From positions 1 to 64,000 of the forward strand of contig JALHOL010000004.1 in the NCBI GenBank assembly GCA_022843025.1: a DNA stretch of 64,000 nucleotides, written 5' to 3'. A program made the translations under genes and the position numbers. Below are positions 10,008-18,042 of the stretch, in pieces (the stretch's first letter is position 1; every line of letters begins with the position of its first letter). Origin of the DNA: Paracoccaceae bacterium (GTDB lineage: Bacteria > Pseudomonadota > Alphaproteobacteria > Rhodobacterales > Rhodobacteraceae). Under the pieces are notes generated by a model, which saw only the letters and a program-made list of their open reading frames with translations, ran no database searches and was not told the origin of the DNA.

Positions 10008-10269
10008 TGATGTCGCGATCCCACACCTTCACCTGCCCTTCGCGAACGCCCATCGTGCGCCGCAAGACAAGCCAGGCCACCAGCGAGCAGACCGCGAAGA
10101 TCAGCACCAGCAGTGCGGGGCTTGCGGGTGCGACCCCGATCCCCACCAGAATACCGCTGGCCACCGCTCCGATGGCAAAACCAAGGAAGATGTAGCCGGG
10201 TACGATGATCTCCAGCATTCCCAGCAGGAACCCGGCAACGATCCAGACCCACCAGATGGACCACCACAT
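9997..10269 (-). CDS. NfeD-like short membrane protein
   Basis: A 90-residue protein with three hydrophobic segments (WWVWIVAGFLLGMLEIIVPGYIFLGFAIGAVASG, then ALLVLIFAVCSLVAWLVL). The E-I-I-x-P-G-x-x-x-L-G pattern is typical of NfeD proteins, which pair with SPFH/stomatin proteins in membrane microdomains. It is directly coupled (TGATG overlap) to the upstream SPFH gene. It is short and has no soluble OB-fold domain, like the short NfeD type. Confidence 0.88.
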   Translation of the reverse strand: MWWSIWWVWIVAGFLLGMLEIIVPGYIFLGFAIGAVASGILVGIGVAPASPALLVLIFAVCSLVAWLVLRRTMGVREGQVKVWDRDINDN

Positions 10270-11147
10270 CAGGCATTCCCCCGCAGCAGCTTGAACACAT
10301 TTGTAAAGGCATCCATCGCACTGATGGGCAGCAGGATCGTCTGCTTGCCCTCACCCTGTGCGACCTGTGCAATCGCCTCGACCTGCTTCATCGCGATCTG
10401 GAACTGCGCGGCCTCTAGCCCGTTGGCCGAAATTGCCCCGGCGATCACGCCTGTCGCATAGGCCTCGGCATCGGCGGTGATGCGGCGGGCCTTGGCGGCC
10501 TGCTCGGCGGCGTAAAGATCGGCGTCAGCCGCCAGTTCGACCGACCGCTTTTTCCCCTCGGCCTCGGTCACTTGCGCGCGACGGGCACGTTCGGCGTTCA
10601 GCTGTTGCAGCATCGCCGCGCGGGTGGCGTCGTCCAGATTGACGTCCAGGATTTCGGCCCGCGTCACCTCGACCCCCCAGTCATCGACCATGGCGGTGAC
10701 CTGTTCGCGCACCCGCTCGATCAACTGGCTGCGGTTGGACTGGACCTGATCCAGTTCCAGTTTGCCGATTTCCGACCGCACGATCCCCGCCACCGTGGTG
10801 GCAATGGCGGCATCCACGTCGCGGATGCGATAGACCGTCTTTTCTGGTTCCGTGATGCGGTAAAAGACCGAGGTTTCCACCTTCACCAGCACGTTGTCGG
10901 CGGTGATGGCGTCTTGGCTGGCGGTGGGCAACTGCCGCTCCAACACGCTGATCTTATGCGCCACACGGTCAAGGAACGGGACCACAAAGTTGATACCGGG
11001 TCCCAAAACGGCGCGCAGGCGGCCAAAGCGTTCGACCACATGCTTTTCCGATTGCGGCACGATCCGCACCCCAAGAAAGATGCAGAGGATGATGAAACCG
11101 GCGATGGCAAGAAAAACGGCGTTACCGCCAAGAAATTCGGACAGCAT
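10269..11147 (-). CDS. SPFH/Band 7 (stomatin-like, QmcA-type) membrane protein
   Basis: A 292-residue protein with one N-terminal transmembrane helix (AVFLAIAGFIILCIFLGV), the SPFH domain (RIVPQSEKHVVERFGRL through VDDWGVEVTRAEI) and an Ala/Glu-rich coiled-coil tail. It is probably a scaffold for membrane microdomains and may influence membrane protease activity. The start is ATG 11147, given by AGGAGG eight bases upstream; the frame extends further but without family sequence. NfeD is coupled immediately downstream. Confidence 0.92.
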   Translation of the reverse strand: MLSEFLGGNAVFLAIAGFIILCIFLGVRIVPQSEKHVVERFGRLRAVLGPGINFVVPFLDRVAHKISVLERQLPTASQDAITADNVLVKVETSVFYRITEPEKTVYRIRDVDAAIATTVAGIVRSEIGKLELDQVQSNRSQLIERVREQVTAMVDDWGVEVTRAEILDVNLDDATRAAMLQQLNAERARRAQVTEAEGKKRSVELAADADLYAAEQAAKARRITADAEAYATGVIAGAISANGLEAAQFQIAMKQVEAIAQVAQGEGKQTILLPISAMDAFTNVFKLLRGNA

Positions 11148-11253
11148 GTCCGCTACCTCCTGAAAAACCTGTCGGGGAATCATGGCGCTTTGGCCCCCGT
11201 GGCGCAAGAGGCTGGGGCATGGACGCGCGCGCGGGGTGGGTGCATGATACGCC

Positions 11254-12507
11254 ATGCCTGCCCTTTGCCGCGATTGCCTGACCACTTTTGACGCCGGCGC
11301 GCGGTGCCCCGCCTGCCGCAGCCCGCGCGTGCTGACCCATCCCGAACTGTTCGATCTGTCCATCGCGCATATGGATTGCGACGCCTTCTATGCCAGCGTG
11401 GAAAAGCGTGACAATCCGGAACTGGCTGACAAAGCGGTGATCGTAGGGGGCGGAACGCGGGGGGTGGTGTCCACTTGCTGCTATATCGCGCGCATCTCTG
11501 GCGTGCGGTCTGCCATGCCGATGTTTCAGGCGCTTAAGCTCTGCCCGCAGGCGGTGGTGGTAAAGCCGCGCATGGCCGCCTACGTCGCGGAAAGCCGCAA
11601 GATCCGCGCGATGATGGAAGAGTTGACCCCCGATATCGAACCCCTCTCGCTGGATGAGGCGTTCATGGATCTGTCGGGAACTGCCCGCCTGCATGGCGCG
11701 CCGCCTGCGGTAATGCTGGCGCGCCTTGTGCGGCGGATGGAGCGTGAACTGGGCCTGACCGGATCCATCGGGTTAAGCCACAACAAGTTTCTGGCAAAGA
11801 TCGCGTCCGATCTGGACAAGCCCAAGGGGTTTTCCGTGGTGGGCAAGGCCGAAACGCAGGCCTTTCTGACGCCCAAACCGGTGCGGATCATCTGGGGTGT
11901 CGGCACCGCGACCCAAGCCGCGCTGGAAGCAGCGGGGATCCGCACCATCGCCGACCTGCTGCGCTGGGACCGGGTCGATCTGGTCGCGCGCTTTGGCAGC
12001 ATGGGGGAACGGCTGTTCCATCTGGCACGGGGCGAGGATCGGCGGCGGGTAAGCCGCGACGAAAAGGCCAAGTCGATCAGCAAGGAAACGACCTTCAACG
12101 AAGATACAGGCGATGCTGATATCCTTGACGGGCATCTGTGGCGGCTGGCCGAACAGGTCGCCGACCGGGCCAAGGCCAAAGGTCTGGCGGGCCGAACCGT
12201 GACGGTGAAGCTGAAGCACAAGGATTTCCAGACGGTGACCCGGCGGCACGGGCTGGGCGATGCCACCCAGATGGCCGACCGCATCTATCGCGCCGCGCGC
12301 GAGTTGTTCGACACGGCGGGAACCAAAGGCCCCTTCCGGCTGATCGGCGTGGGGATTTCCGATCTGGTGGGCGAAGATCAGGCCGATCTGTCGGGCGATC
12401 TGCTGGACCCGGATGCAGGAAAGCGGGCCAAGGCCGAACGGGCGGCGGATGCCATCCGCGCGAAGTTCGGCCATGACGCCATCATCAAGGGCCGCGCCCT
12501 GCGATAG
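11254..12507 (+). CDS. dinB: DNA polymerase IV (Y family) with N-terminal zinc ribbon
   Basis: A 417-residue translesion polymerase. The Y-family catalytic motifs are present: AHMDCDAFYASVE and SLDEAFMDLSG (around residue 133), then the GSIGLSHNKFLAKIASD palm segment and the helix-hairpin-helix WGVGTATQAAL. Residues 5-21 add a four-cysteine zinc ribbon (C5, C8, C18, C21) absent from Escherichia coli DinB but seen in alphaproteobacterial homologues. It probably bypasses damaged template bases. It is divergent from the SPFH operon and ends three bases before the convergent N-formylglutamate gene. Confidence 0.95.
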   Translation: MPALCRDCLTTFDAGARCPACRSPRVLTHPELFDLSIAHMDCDAFYASVEKRDNPELADKAVIVGGGTRGVVSTCCYIARISGVRSAMPMFQALKLCPQAVVVKPRMAAYVAESRKIRAMMEELTPDIEPLSLDEAFMDLSGTARLHGAPPAVMLARLVRRMERELGLTGSIGLSHNKFLAKIASDLDKPKGFSVVGKAETQAFLTPKPVRIIWGVGTATQAALEAAGIRTIADLLRWDRVDLVARFGSMGERLFHLARGEDRRRVSRDEKAKSISKETTFNEDTGDADILDGHLWRLAEQVADRAKAKGLAGRTVTVKLKHKDFQTVTRRHGLGDATQMADRIYRAARELFDTAGTKGPFRLIGVGISDLVGEDQADLSGDLLDPDAGKRAKAERAADAIRAKFGHDAIIKGRALR

Positions 12508-12510
12508 GCC

Positions 12511-13374
12511 CTATTCCGCGGCCAGCGGCAGGGCACCGGGGCGGGAGGTGGCCGTGATTTCGGCGATGATCCTGGTAACAAGCGCCTGAAACTGCGCGAA
12601 ATCCGGCCGCGGCTCGATGCGGGCCTCATCCATGTACAACGCACGGTCAATCTCGACCTGCACGACATGCTGACGGCGTGACGGGCGGCCATGGGCCTGC
12701 GCGATATAGGCCCCGGCAAAGGGGGCGTTGCGGGCGGTGCGCAGGCCTGCGGCAGCAAAGGCGGCCTCGACCCTGTCCACCACATCGCGCCCGGCAGCGG
12801 CTCCGAACCGATCCCCCAGCACCACATCAGGGCGCGGGTGGCCGGGGCGGGCATGGGCCTCGATCGCCTCATGCGGCATGGAATGGCAATCGATCAGAAC
12901 AGCCTCGCCGAACTGCGCAAGGCTTTCATCCAGAAGGGTTTTCAGCGCCGCGTGATAGGGGTTCCAATAGCGCAGGATGCGCAACTCCGCCTCGGCCCTG
13001 GACAGTTTGCCGCGATAGATGGCGCGCCCACCTGCGACGACGCGGGGGATCACCCCCAGCCCGGACGAAACGCGCGGGTTGTGCGGTGCCCGGTCAATCC
13101 CTTCGATCACCGCGGGGTCAAGCTCATCCGCCGCGCGGTTCAGGTCGATATAGGCGCGCGGCACGCGGGCAGCGATCAGCGGTGCGCCGTGCATGGGTGC
13201 CGCGGAAAAGAGCTGATCGACAAAGGCATCTTCAGACGACCGGATCGTGTGGCGATCCAGAAGGCTTTGTGAAACAAAGCTTTGCGGATAGTCGGCCCCG
13301 CTATGGGGGGATGAGAAGACAACCGGAGTGGTCCGGTGGCGCGGCAGCAAAAGGGTGAAGGCGTCATGCGTCAT
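12511..13374 (-). CDS. N-formylglutamate amidohydrolase family protein
   Basis: A 287-residue zinc-dependent hydrolase of the N-formylglutamate deformylase family. Family landmarks are FSSPHSGADYP near the N terminus, DAFVDQLF, LIDCHSMP and the GGxIAQAHG-like segment FAGAYIAQAHGRP. Such enzymes release formate from N-formyl-L-glutamate in histidine degradation, but no hut genes are nearby, so the substrate is uncertain. It is monocistronic and is separated from the forward tRNA by about 136 bases. Confidence 0.88.
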   Translation of the reverse strand: MTHDAFTLLLPRHRTTPVVFSSPHSGADYPQSFVSQSLLDRHTIRSSEDAFVDQLFSAAPMHGAPLIAARVPRAYIDLNRAADELDPAVIEGIDRAPHNPRVSSGLGVIPRVVAGGRAIYRGKLSRAEAELRILRYWNPYHAALKTLLDESLAQFGEAVLIDCHSMPHEAIEAHARPGHPRPDVVLGDRFGAAAGRDVVDRVEAAFAAAGLRTARNAPFAGAYIAQAHGRPSRRQHVVQVEIDRALYMDEARIEPRPDFAQFQALVTRIIAEITATSRPGALPLAAE

Positions 13375-13510
13375 GCCCCAGATATAGCCGTGTTTTGCCG
13401 GATGCCAAAACCCCTTGAACCTGCGGGCGACTCCTTTTATAGACCCAGCGACCGACGCGGACCCGCCCGCGTCATTTTTATTGATACCGGGCGGAAAAGT
13501 GAAGGAACGT

Positions 13511-13585
13511 GGGCGGTTAGCTCAGCGGTAGAGCACTACGTTGACATCGTAGTGGCCACTGGTTCGATCCCAGTACCGCCCACCA
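13511..13585 (+). tRNA. tRNA-Val (anticodon GAC)
   Basis: A 75-base cloverleaf. The acceptor stem pairs GGGCGGT (13511-13517) with ACCGCCC (13575-13581). The anticodon stem CTACG/CGTAG encloses the loop TTGACAT with GAC at 13543-13545. The T-arm contains GGTTCGATCC, and CCA is encoded (13583-13585). Confidence 0.97.
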
Positions 13586-13657
13586 TTTTCACCGTTTCCT
13601 CACAAGGGAAACATCAAGGATTTCAAGGCGCTGCGCGCCGCGAATGGGAGAAGAACG

Positions 13658-13783
13658 ATGAAGGTTGCGAACTCGCTCCGCTCGCTCAAGACGCGTCATC
13701 GCGATTGCCAGGTCGTGCGCCGCAAGGGCCGCGTCTATGTGATCAACAAGACGCAGAAGCGGTACAAGGCCCGTCAGGGCTGA
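13658..13783 (+). CDS. rpmJ: 50S ribosomal protein L36 (41-residue, cysteine-poor type)
   Basis: A 41-residue basic protein, [12 protein letters not shown]... ending KRYKARQG. It is the longer L36 type with a single Cys (in RDCQVV) instead of the four-residue zinc knuckle of the 37-38-residue form. In many alphaproteobacteria this is the normal L36. The start has GGGAGAAGAACG upstream. A strong terminator follows at once, and tRNA-Val lies 72 bases upstream. Confidence 0.95.
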   Translation: MKVANSLRSLKTRHRDCQVVRRKGRVYVINKTQKRYKARQG

Positions 13784-13803
13784 TTTTTCCGGATGTTCCG
13801 GAT

Positions 13804-13837
13804 GGAAGGGCCGCCCATTGGGCGGCCCTTTCCTTTT
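13804..13837 (+). terminator. Rho-independent terminator of rpmJ
   Basis: GGAAGGGCCGCCC (13804-13816) pairs with GGGCGGCCCTTTCC (13820-13833) with one bulge and a 3-base loop, followed by TTTT. Confidence 0.88.
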
Positions 13838-13890
13838 GGCCACAACCCTTTGGGAACGCTGCATTTACCTTTGGGTTTCGGGCAGATTGG

Positions 13891-13930
13891 CCGTGCAGCT
13901 GCCGGTGCAGACGATGGTGCAGACGCGCGT
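13891..13930 (+). repeat. 12-bp-period GTGCAG repeat, copy A
   Basis: Three GTGCAG units begin 12 bases apart, each followed by six variable bases. The flanks GCC before and a GCGTATGCACGC-like segment after resemble a second array at 32797-32842. Twelve bases is four codons or roughly one helical turn, so either a degenerate coding repeat or a protein-binding array is possible. Function is unknown. Confidence 0.55.
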
Positions 13931-14215
13931 ATGCACGCAGCGCACGGTCAGGTGCCATTTACCATCAACCAACGAATCGCATCGGCTGGGGTTCAGGGAA
14001 GCGCCACGCATGTTGAAGGGGGCCCCTTGTGCGTTCGCCAGCCAAGGCGCGGGCATCGCGCGTCATAGCGCAACGCAAAGCCGATGGCCGCGCAGCCCAT
14101 GCGTGCCTTTCCCGGCACGGCCCGTGGATCAAACCGCGAATCAATCGGGTCACGCAACTCATCCACGGTTACTTTTTGACCAAAGTCTTCAACCTATGGC
14201 GGAAACCTATCGGGG

Positions 14216-14469
14216 AATGCGCCCAAGTTCCGACACAGTTCCGCCAAGGTTGCAGATGGCGAAAATTCCCTTTGTTGCGCCCCCGGAAACGAACACACCA
14301 GCCGGGTCAGATTACCTGTTGGGCGCTGCATCAATCATGGCGGAACTATGTCCGAATGCCGGCAGGATACGAACTTTCGTTTAGACCATCCCCGCAATTA
14401 AGGTAGGTTAAACATGGGGGTTAAGGGCAAGGGCCGAAAAACCGGCCTGAACCAGCAAGTGGGACTGAA
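14216..14469 (+). promoter_or_regulatory. Conserved 5' region of response regulator 1
   Basis: Contains CCCAAGTTCCGACACAGTTC (14222-14241), which is repeated exactly at 31431-31450 upstream of the paralogous regulator, at nearly the same distance from the start (248 versus 250 bases). Further shared blocks are TATGTCCGAA, CGTTTAGACC, GCAATTAA-GTAGGTTAA and CGGCAAGTGGGA-like sequence before the ATG. It is probably a promoter plus a long leader. Confidence 0.65.
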
Positions 14470-15132
14470 ATGCTGAATCTAGTACTTGTTGATGATCATC
14501 CGATCGTGCTCGCCGGTCTCGTCGACATTCTGCGCGCCAATGCGCGGTATCAGGTCGCTGGCATCGGTTCGACGGCAGAAGATGCACGGCGCCTCGTGCG
14601 GGACAAGGACTGCGACCTTCTGGTGGCGGACCTGAACATTGCAGGCGACATGCTGGAAACCATGCGCCAGATCCGGGCAGAACAGCCCGAGGTCAAGATC
14701 CTTGTCTTCACCGCTTCGGCCACCATGGATCTGTGCATGGACGCGCTGGCAGCGGGGGCCAATGGTTTTGTGCTGAAGGGCAGCTCGGGCGGTGACCTCT
14801 TCTACGCGATTGAAGAGGTTCTGGCGGGCAAGGAATTCATCTCTTCCTCCATGGCATCCAAGGTGATCCGCGATATGCGCGCCGCCGAACAGCGCAGGGC
14901 GGGACGCGCCTCTGTCGGGCTGAATTCGCGCGAAGATCAGGTGGTGCGGGAACTGCTGAACGGATCGTCCAACAAGGAAATCGCCAACAAGCTGAACCTG
15001 TCGGACAAGACGGTGAAACATTACATGACCCAGATCATGCAGAAATTCAACGCGCGCAACCGGCTTGAGGTTGTGCTGGAAGTTCAGCGCATGAATGGCA
15101 TGACCGAACCGCAGACGCGCTATTGCGCCTGA
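14470..15132 (+). CDS. NarL/LuxR-family response regulator 1
   Basis: A 220-residue two-domain regulator. The receiver has D8/D9 (VLVDDHP), the phospho-acceptor D54 (ADLN) and the conserved Lys in FVLKGS. The C-terminal LuxR helix-turn-helix runs from NSREDQVVRELL through SDKTVKHYMTQIMQKF. It is about 80% identical by eye to the regulator at 31681-32343; the DNA-contact helix is identical, so both may bind the same sites. A histidine kinase with a matching HisKA_3 core lies 1.2 kb downstream on the other strand and is its likely partner. Confidence 0.93.
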   Translation: MLNLVLVDDHPIVLAGLVDILRANARYQVAGIGSTAEDARRLVRDKDCDLLVADLNIAGDMLETMRQIRAEQPEVKILVFTASATMDLCMDALAAGANGFVLKGSSGGDLFYAIEEVLAGKEFISSSMASKVIRDMRAAEQRRAGRASVGLNSREDQVVRELLNGSSNKEIANKLNLSDKTVKHYMTQIMQKFNARNRLEVVLEVQRMNGMTEPQTRYCA

Positions 15133-15448
15133 TGGCCTGACACCCGGCTTGCGCGAAAGGCGGTCGCCCCGCCGCGCACAGGACGGGTGGCGGGGATGCT
15201 GACCGACCGGCCAGCCCACCCCGATCCTAAGACTGCAGCCTTCCAAAGTGTCCCGCGTAAGCGGGGCAGGCGGATGGCGCATGTCCGGAAAACGGCAACC
15301 GCCGCCCACGGACACGCCCTGCAGAGAGTGTGTGTAACCGGTGCCAAACCGTTGGAATGCAGGGGTTTTCCTGCGGAAAGACGGGAACGGCATCAACCCT
15401 TTACCATGATGCCCCCCATGTTGGCGGCGACGACAGGAGACCAAGACC
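15133..15448. other. Intergenic region between regulator 1 and the Panacea-like gene
   Basis: About 316 bases with no convincing gene. A short hairpin CCCGCGTAAGCGGG lies near 15252-15265 and could be a weak terminator. GGAGACC at 15438-15444 is the likely ribosome site of the next gene. I see no other structure. Confidence 0.4.
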
Positions 15449-15970
15449 ATGACAAGCAAGGCGCAGGACGTAGCGATCTATCTGTCAAACCACTTCCAGC
15501 AAGCCTGGGACAGCTTTGGCTTTTTCGACCTGCAGCGCCTGCTTTATCTGGCGCAGGGCTGGCATCTGGCGACGGGGCGGGGGGTGTTGTTTTCCGAGAC
15601 GATCGGGGCGCATCGGTCGGCGCCGCTGACTTACACGGTCAAGGGTCTGCTGCCGATGGACGAGATGCTGCCGCATCCCGATCTGACGGAAGAGGATGAA
15701 GACTTTCTGGAAACCTTCTGCCGCACCTATGGCGTGGCAGATCGGGGCGCAGTGCAGCGTCAGGTGGACCGCGAAGATGGTGCCTGGCGTCTGGCGCAGG
15801 TCACGGGTGGCGAGGGCGCGACGATCCCCCTGCCGCTGATGGAGGCCACGTTCCGGCTGATGCTTCTGGATCACATGGACAGCGGCAAGCAGCTGCGGCA
15901 GGCACAGATGTTGGCGCAAAAACAATACCTTGCGACATCGAACGTGGTGGCCTTTCGCGCCCGCTGCTAA
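15449..15970 (+). CDS. Panacea-domain (DUF4065/GepA/SocA-like) protein
   Basis: A 173-residue protein. The segment LQRLLYLAQGWHLATGRGVLFSE followed by a SAPLTYTVKG stretch (about residues 29-70) matches the Panacea/DUF4065 pattern seen in SocA, phage GepA-type proteins and PanA antitoxins. Many Panacea proteins neutralise toxins or act as protease adaptors, but no toxin is adjacent in the same operon. The gene ends two bases before the convergent stop of a 47-codon relic. A remnant of this gene's last codons survives at the paralogous locus (32466-32505). Confidence 0.7.
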   Translation: MTSKAQDVAIYLSNHFQQAWDSFGFFDLQRLLYLAQGWHLATGRGVLFSETIGAHRSAPLTYTVKGLLPMDEMLPHPDLTEEDEDFLETFCRTYGVADRGAVQRQVDREDGAWRLAQVTGGEGATIPLPLMEATFRLMLLDHMDSGKQLRQAQMLAQKQYLATSNVVAFRARC

Positions 15971-15972
15971 GG

Positions 15973-16116
15973 TCAGGCAGCCTGTTCCGCTTCCGGCAGG
16001 ATGGCCCGGGTGAAGGGCTTCCAGTCACAGGCGTAACAGCCATACATCTGCGCCAATGCCGCATCAGATGCGGCCTTGGCCCTTACGTCCGTGGGCAGGC
16101 GGATGATGCCGGACAG
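15973..16116 (-). pseudogene. Degenerate copy of the 47-residue protein gene
   Basis: The frame encodes LSGIIRLPTDVRAKAASD, then ALAQMYGCYACDWKPFT, clearly homologous to the intact small protein at 32508-32651. The start position reads CTG instead of ATG, and the ribosome site of the intact copy is missing. A GTG three codons upstream gives a possible 50-residue product but lacks a good Shine-Dalgarno. The reading frame itself has no stop, so loss may be recent or translation may be weak. A 181-codon open frame running upstream from here is probably spurious. Confidence 0.55.
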
Positions 16117-16378
16117 GCAAGCCACCCAAATGGGGTTCTCTGCGTCACCGGGCGCGACATGCTCCGTACCACAATGCGCCCAAACGGGGTGGCTGAAGTC
16201 ATTAATTCCGCTTGGCTTTTCCATTATTTCCGCGCGGCGTCGGGTCGACGGGGGACATCCTTTCTTTACCATCCATGCTGCAACGTCGATTGGTTCCCAA
16301 CGCTGCTGACCAAAGCCGCACCTGTTGGTTACTGGCACGGTCAGCGGATTTGTCCGCCGTATCGGCTTTGGCCAGCGT

Positions 16379-17854
16379 TCAGGGATCGCGACGGAAGGCC
16401 ATGACTTGCGACCCTGCCGGGCGAGGTGTCGGGTCAGTGTCGGGTGCTTCACCCGACGGACCGAGAACGTCAGCGATCGTGTCATCAAGGTCCAATGACA
16501 GGCGGATCTGTGTCCCACGTCCGGGCCGGCTGTTGATATCGAGCCGTGCCCCGATGCTTTTGGCGCGGTTGCGCATACCGGTCAGTCCCAACGGAACACT
16601 CTGCTGAGGTCGTTCTTCCACCGCGTTGGCGCGAATTCCCGGCCCCTTATCTGAGATGCTGACGGTCAACACGTGATCGGCAATCTGTGCTTCGACCGAA
16701 ATGCCGAGTCCTTCGGCGTGTTTACGGGCGTTGTGAAGTGCCTCGGATACAATTCGATAGATTGCAGTTCGGACGTCCTGCGACAGCATGGCGTCGACGC
16801 CATCGATCTTTAGCGCCACCTTTGTCCCGCATTCGGCGCGGAAGTTCTGAACCGCCAGGCGAAGGGTTTCCCCAAGTGTAAGCCCGTCCAGAGTGGGCAG
16901 CACCAGACCGGTCGAGATAGAGCGCAGATCGGCCAATGCGGCATCGAGAAGTTCGCTGGCCTTCTTCGCGGTGGGCTGGTCCGCCTCGGCATGGACAAGT
17001 TGGCTGCGATAGAGAGCCGCAATGCTGAGAAGCTGGATCGGCCCGTCATGCAGTTCTGACCCGATCCGCGTGAGCAGGGCTTCGCTGATCTGCGAGGCTT
17101 GCGTCCGAAGGCGTTCGGATTCGTTGAAGAGGTGCTGGTTCTTTGCAGCCAGTTCATCTGATCGGGCGAGGCTTTCCTCGATCGACTGTTCTTGCCGCCT
17201 GAGGCGGCGTTGGGCGAAGGCCACGAGAACGGCCAGACCCGCGATGCCGATTATGAGCGAGGCGACGCGGATGAAATCCGTCGCCTCGAGCAAGGCGGAG
17301 ATTCGCCCGAGCAGCAGTTCCACGCTGCAGTAGATTTCGCCCACTGCGATGATTTCGCCGCGGCTGTTCAAAAGGGGCATGTAAACTTCATAGACCACGG
17401 ACCCGAGGCCTATTTCGTCAACGTTTTCCGGGCTGTCGTCGCTTGCCTTTAGGATCACGGTTTCGCCGCGCAGCGCGCGCGCCACGGCCGGATCCAGTTG
17501 TTCAAGCGCATGTATCGGTACCGCGGAATCATAGACCAGCGCGCCGTCCAGGCTCCAGATCTTGATCTTGTTGATGTAATCGGGGTCGATCTGAGTAGAG
17601 GTCGCCTGATCGAGGCGGTGCCGCATGGTGGTGGGAAGGAAGTCCCGCACCGGTTCGTCACCCAGAACGGATAACAGGACGCCTCTTGCAAGCGCTTGTT
17701 CGATTTCCAGCGACCCTTCGATCATGCGATCCGAGATCAGGCTGTTCTGAATACGGCCCGCACCAACGACCAGAACGGTGTAGAGGACGGCGGCAAGCAG
17801 AAGAAATTGCGCCGTCAAACCGACCGAATTAAGGAATCTGAGGATCTGGGTCAT
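16379..17854 (-). CDS. Membrane sensor histidine kinase, NarX/DegS-like (HisKA_3)
   Basis: A 491-residue kinase with two transmembrane helices (about 13-32 and 198-215) enclosing a periplasmic sensor of about 165 residues. It continues with a short coiled coil, the HisKA_3 motif ELHDGPIQLL (H269 predicted phospho-site) and a HATPase_c domain (SEALHNARKHAEG, SDKGPGI, GLTGMRNRAKSIGARL). This class phosphorylates NarL-type regulators, and one is encoded at 14470 with a paralogue at 31681. ATG 17854 is preferred because the first helix follows it, although its ribosome site is weak. The signal sensed is unknown. Confidence 0.92.
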   Translation of the reverse strand: MTQILRFLNSVGLTAQFLLLAAVLYTVLVVGAGRIQNSLISDRMIEGSLEIEQALARGVLLSVLGDEPVRDFLPTTMRHRLDQATSTQIDPDYINKIKIWSLDGALVYDSAVPIHALEQLDPAVARALRGETVILKASDDSPENVDEIGLGSVVYEVYMPLLNSRGEIIAVGEIYCSVELLLGRISALLEATDFIRVASLIIGIAGLAVLVAFAQRRLRRQEQSIEESLARSDELAAKNQHLFNESERLRTQASQISEALLTRIGSELHDGPIQLLSIAALYRSQLVHAEADQPTAKKASELLDAALADLRSISTGLVLPTLDGLTLGETLRLAVQNFRAECGTKVALKIDGVDAMLSQDVRTAIYRIVSEALHNARKHAEGLGISVEAQIADHVLTVSISDKGPGIRANAVEERPQQSVPLGLTGMRNRAKSIGARLDINSRPGRGTQIRLSLDLDDTIADVLGPSGEAPDTDPTPRPAGSQVMAFRRDP

Positions 17855-18042
17855 GTAGATATCGCCGAAGGCAGTATAGGGCCCAGCCTCTGCTTGCCAC
17901 CAAGACGGATCACGCCGGGTGCCATGACCCCTCCCTGTCTCCGGTCTTTCGGCCCGAGGGCCTTTGCCGTGTCTCACAGTTAAACTCCGTTAACTTGCAG
18001 CATATTTCGACGGAGACGGCAAAGGATTTGGCGTGTTCTCGG

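Larger units (their letters stand above)
13784..14469. other. 686-base intergenic region with rpmJ terminator, 12-bp repeats and regulator 5' region
   Basis: No convincing gene. It holds the rpmJ terminator, a short array of GTGCAG units at 12-base period (13891-13930), and from about 14216 a block that recurs upstream of the second response regulator at 31425-31680. The middle part (13950-14210) shows nothing I can support. Confidence 0.6.

Noticed and set aside
15449-16116. Panacea-like gene plus 47-codon gene as a toxin-antitoxin pair.
   Set aside because: The genes are convergent, not an operon, and the small gene persists at the second locus where the Panacea gene is deleted.
16117-16518. 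An upstream extension of the small-protein relic to a 181-residue protein.
   Set aside because: The extra part has no ribosome site, overlaps the kinase 3' end and has no counterpart at the second locus.
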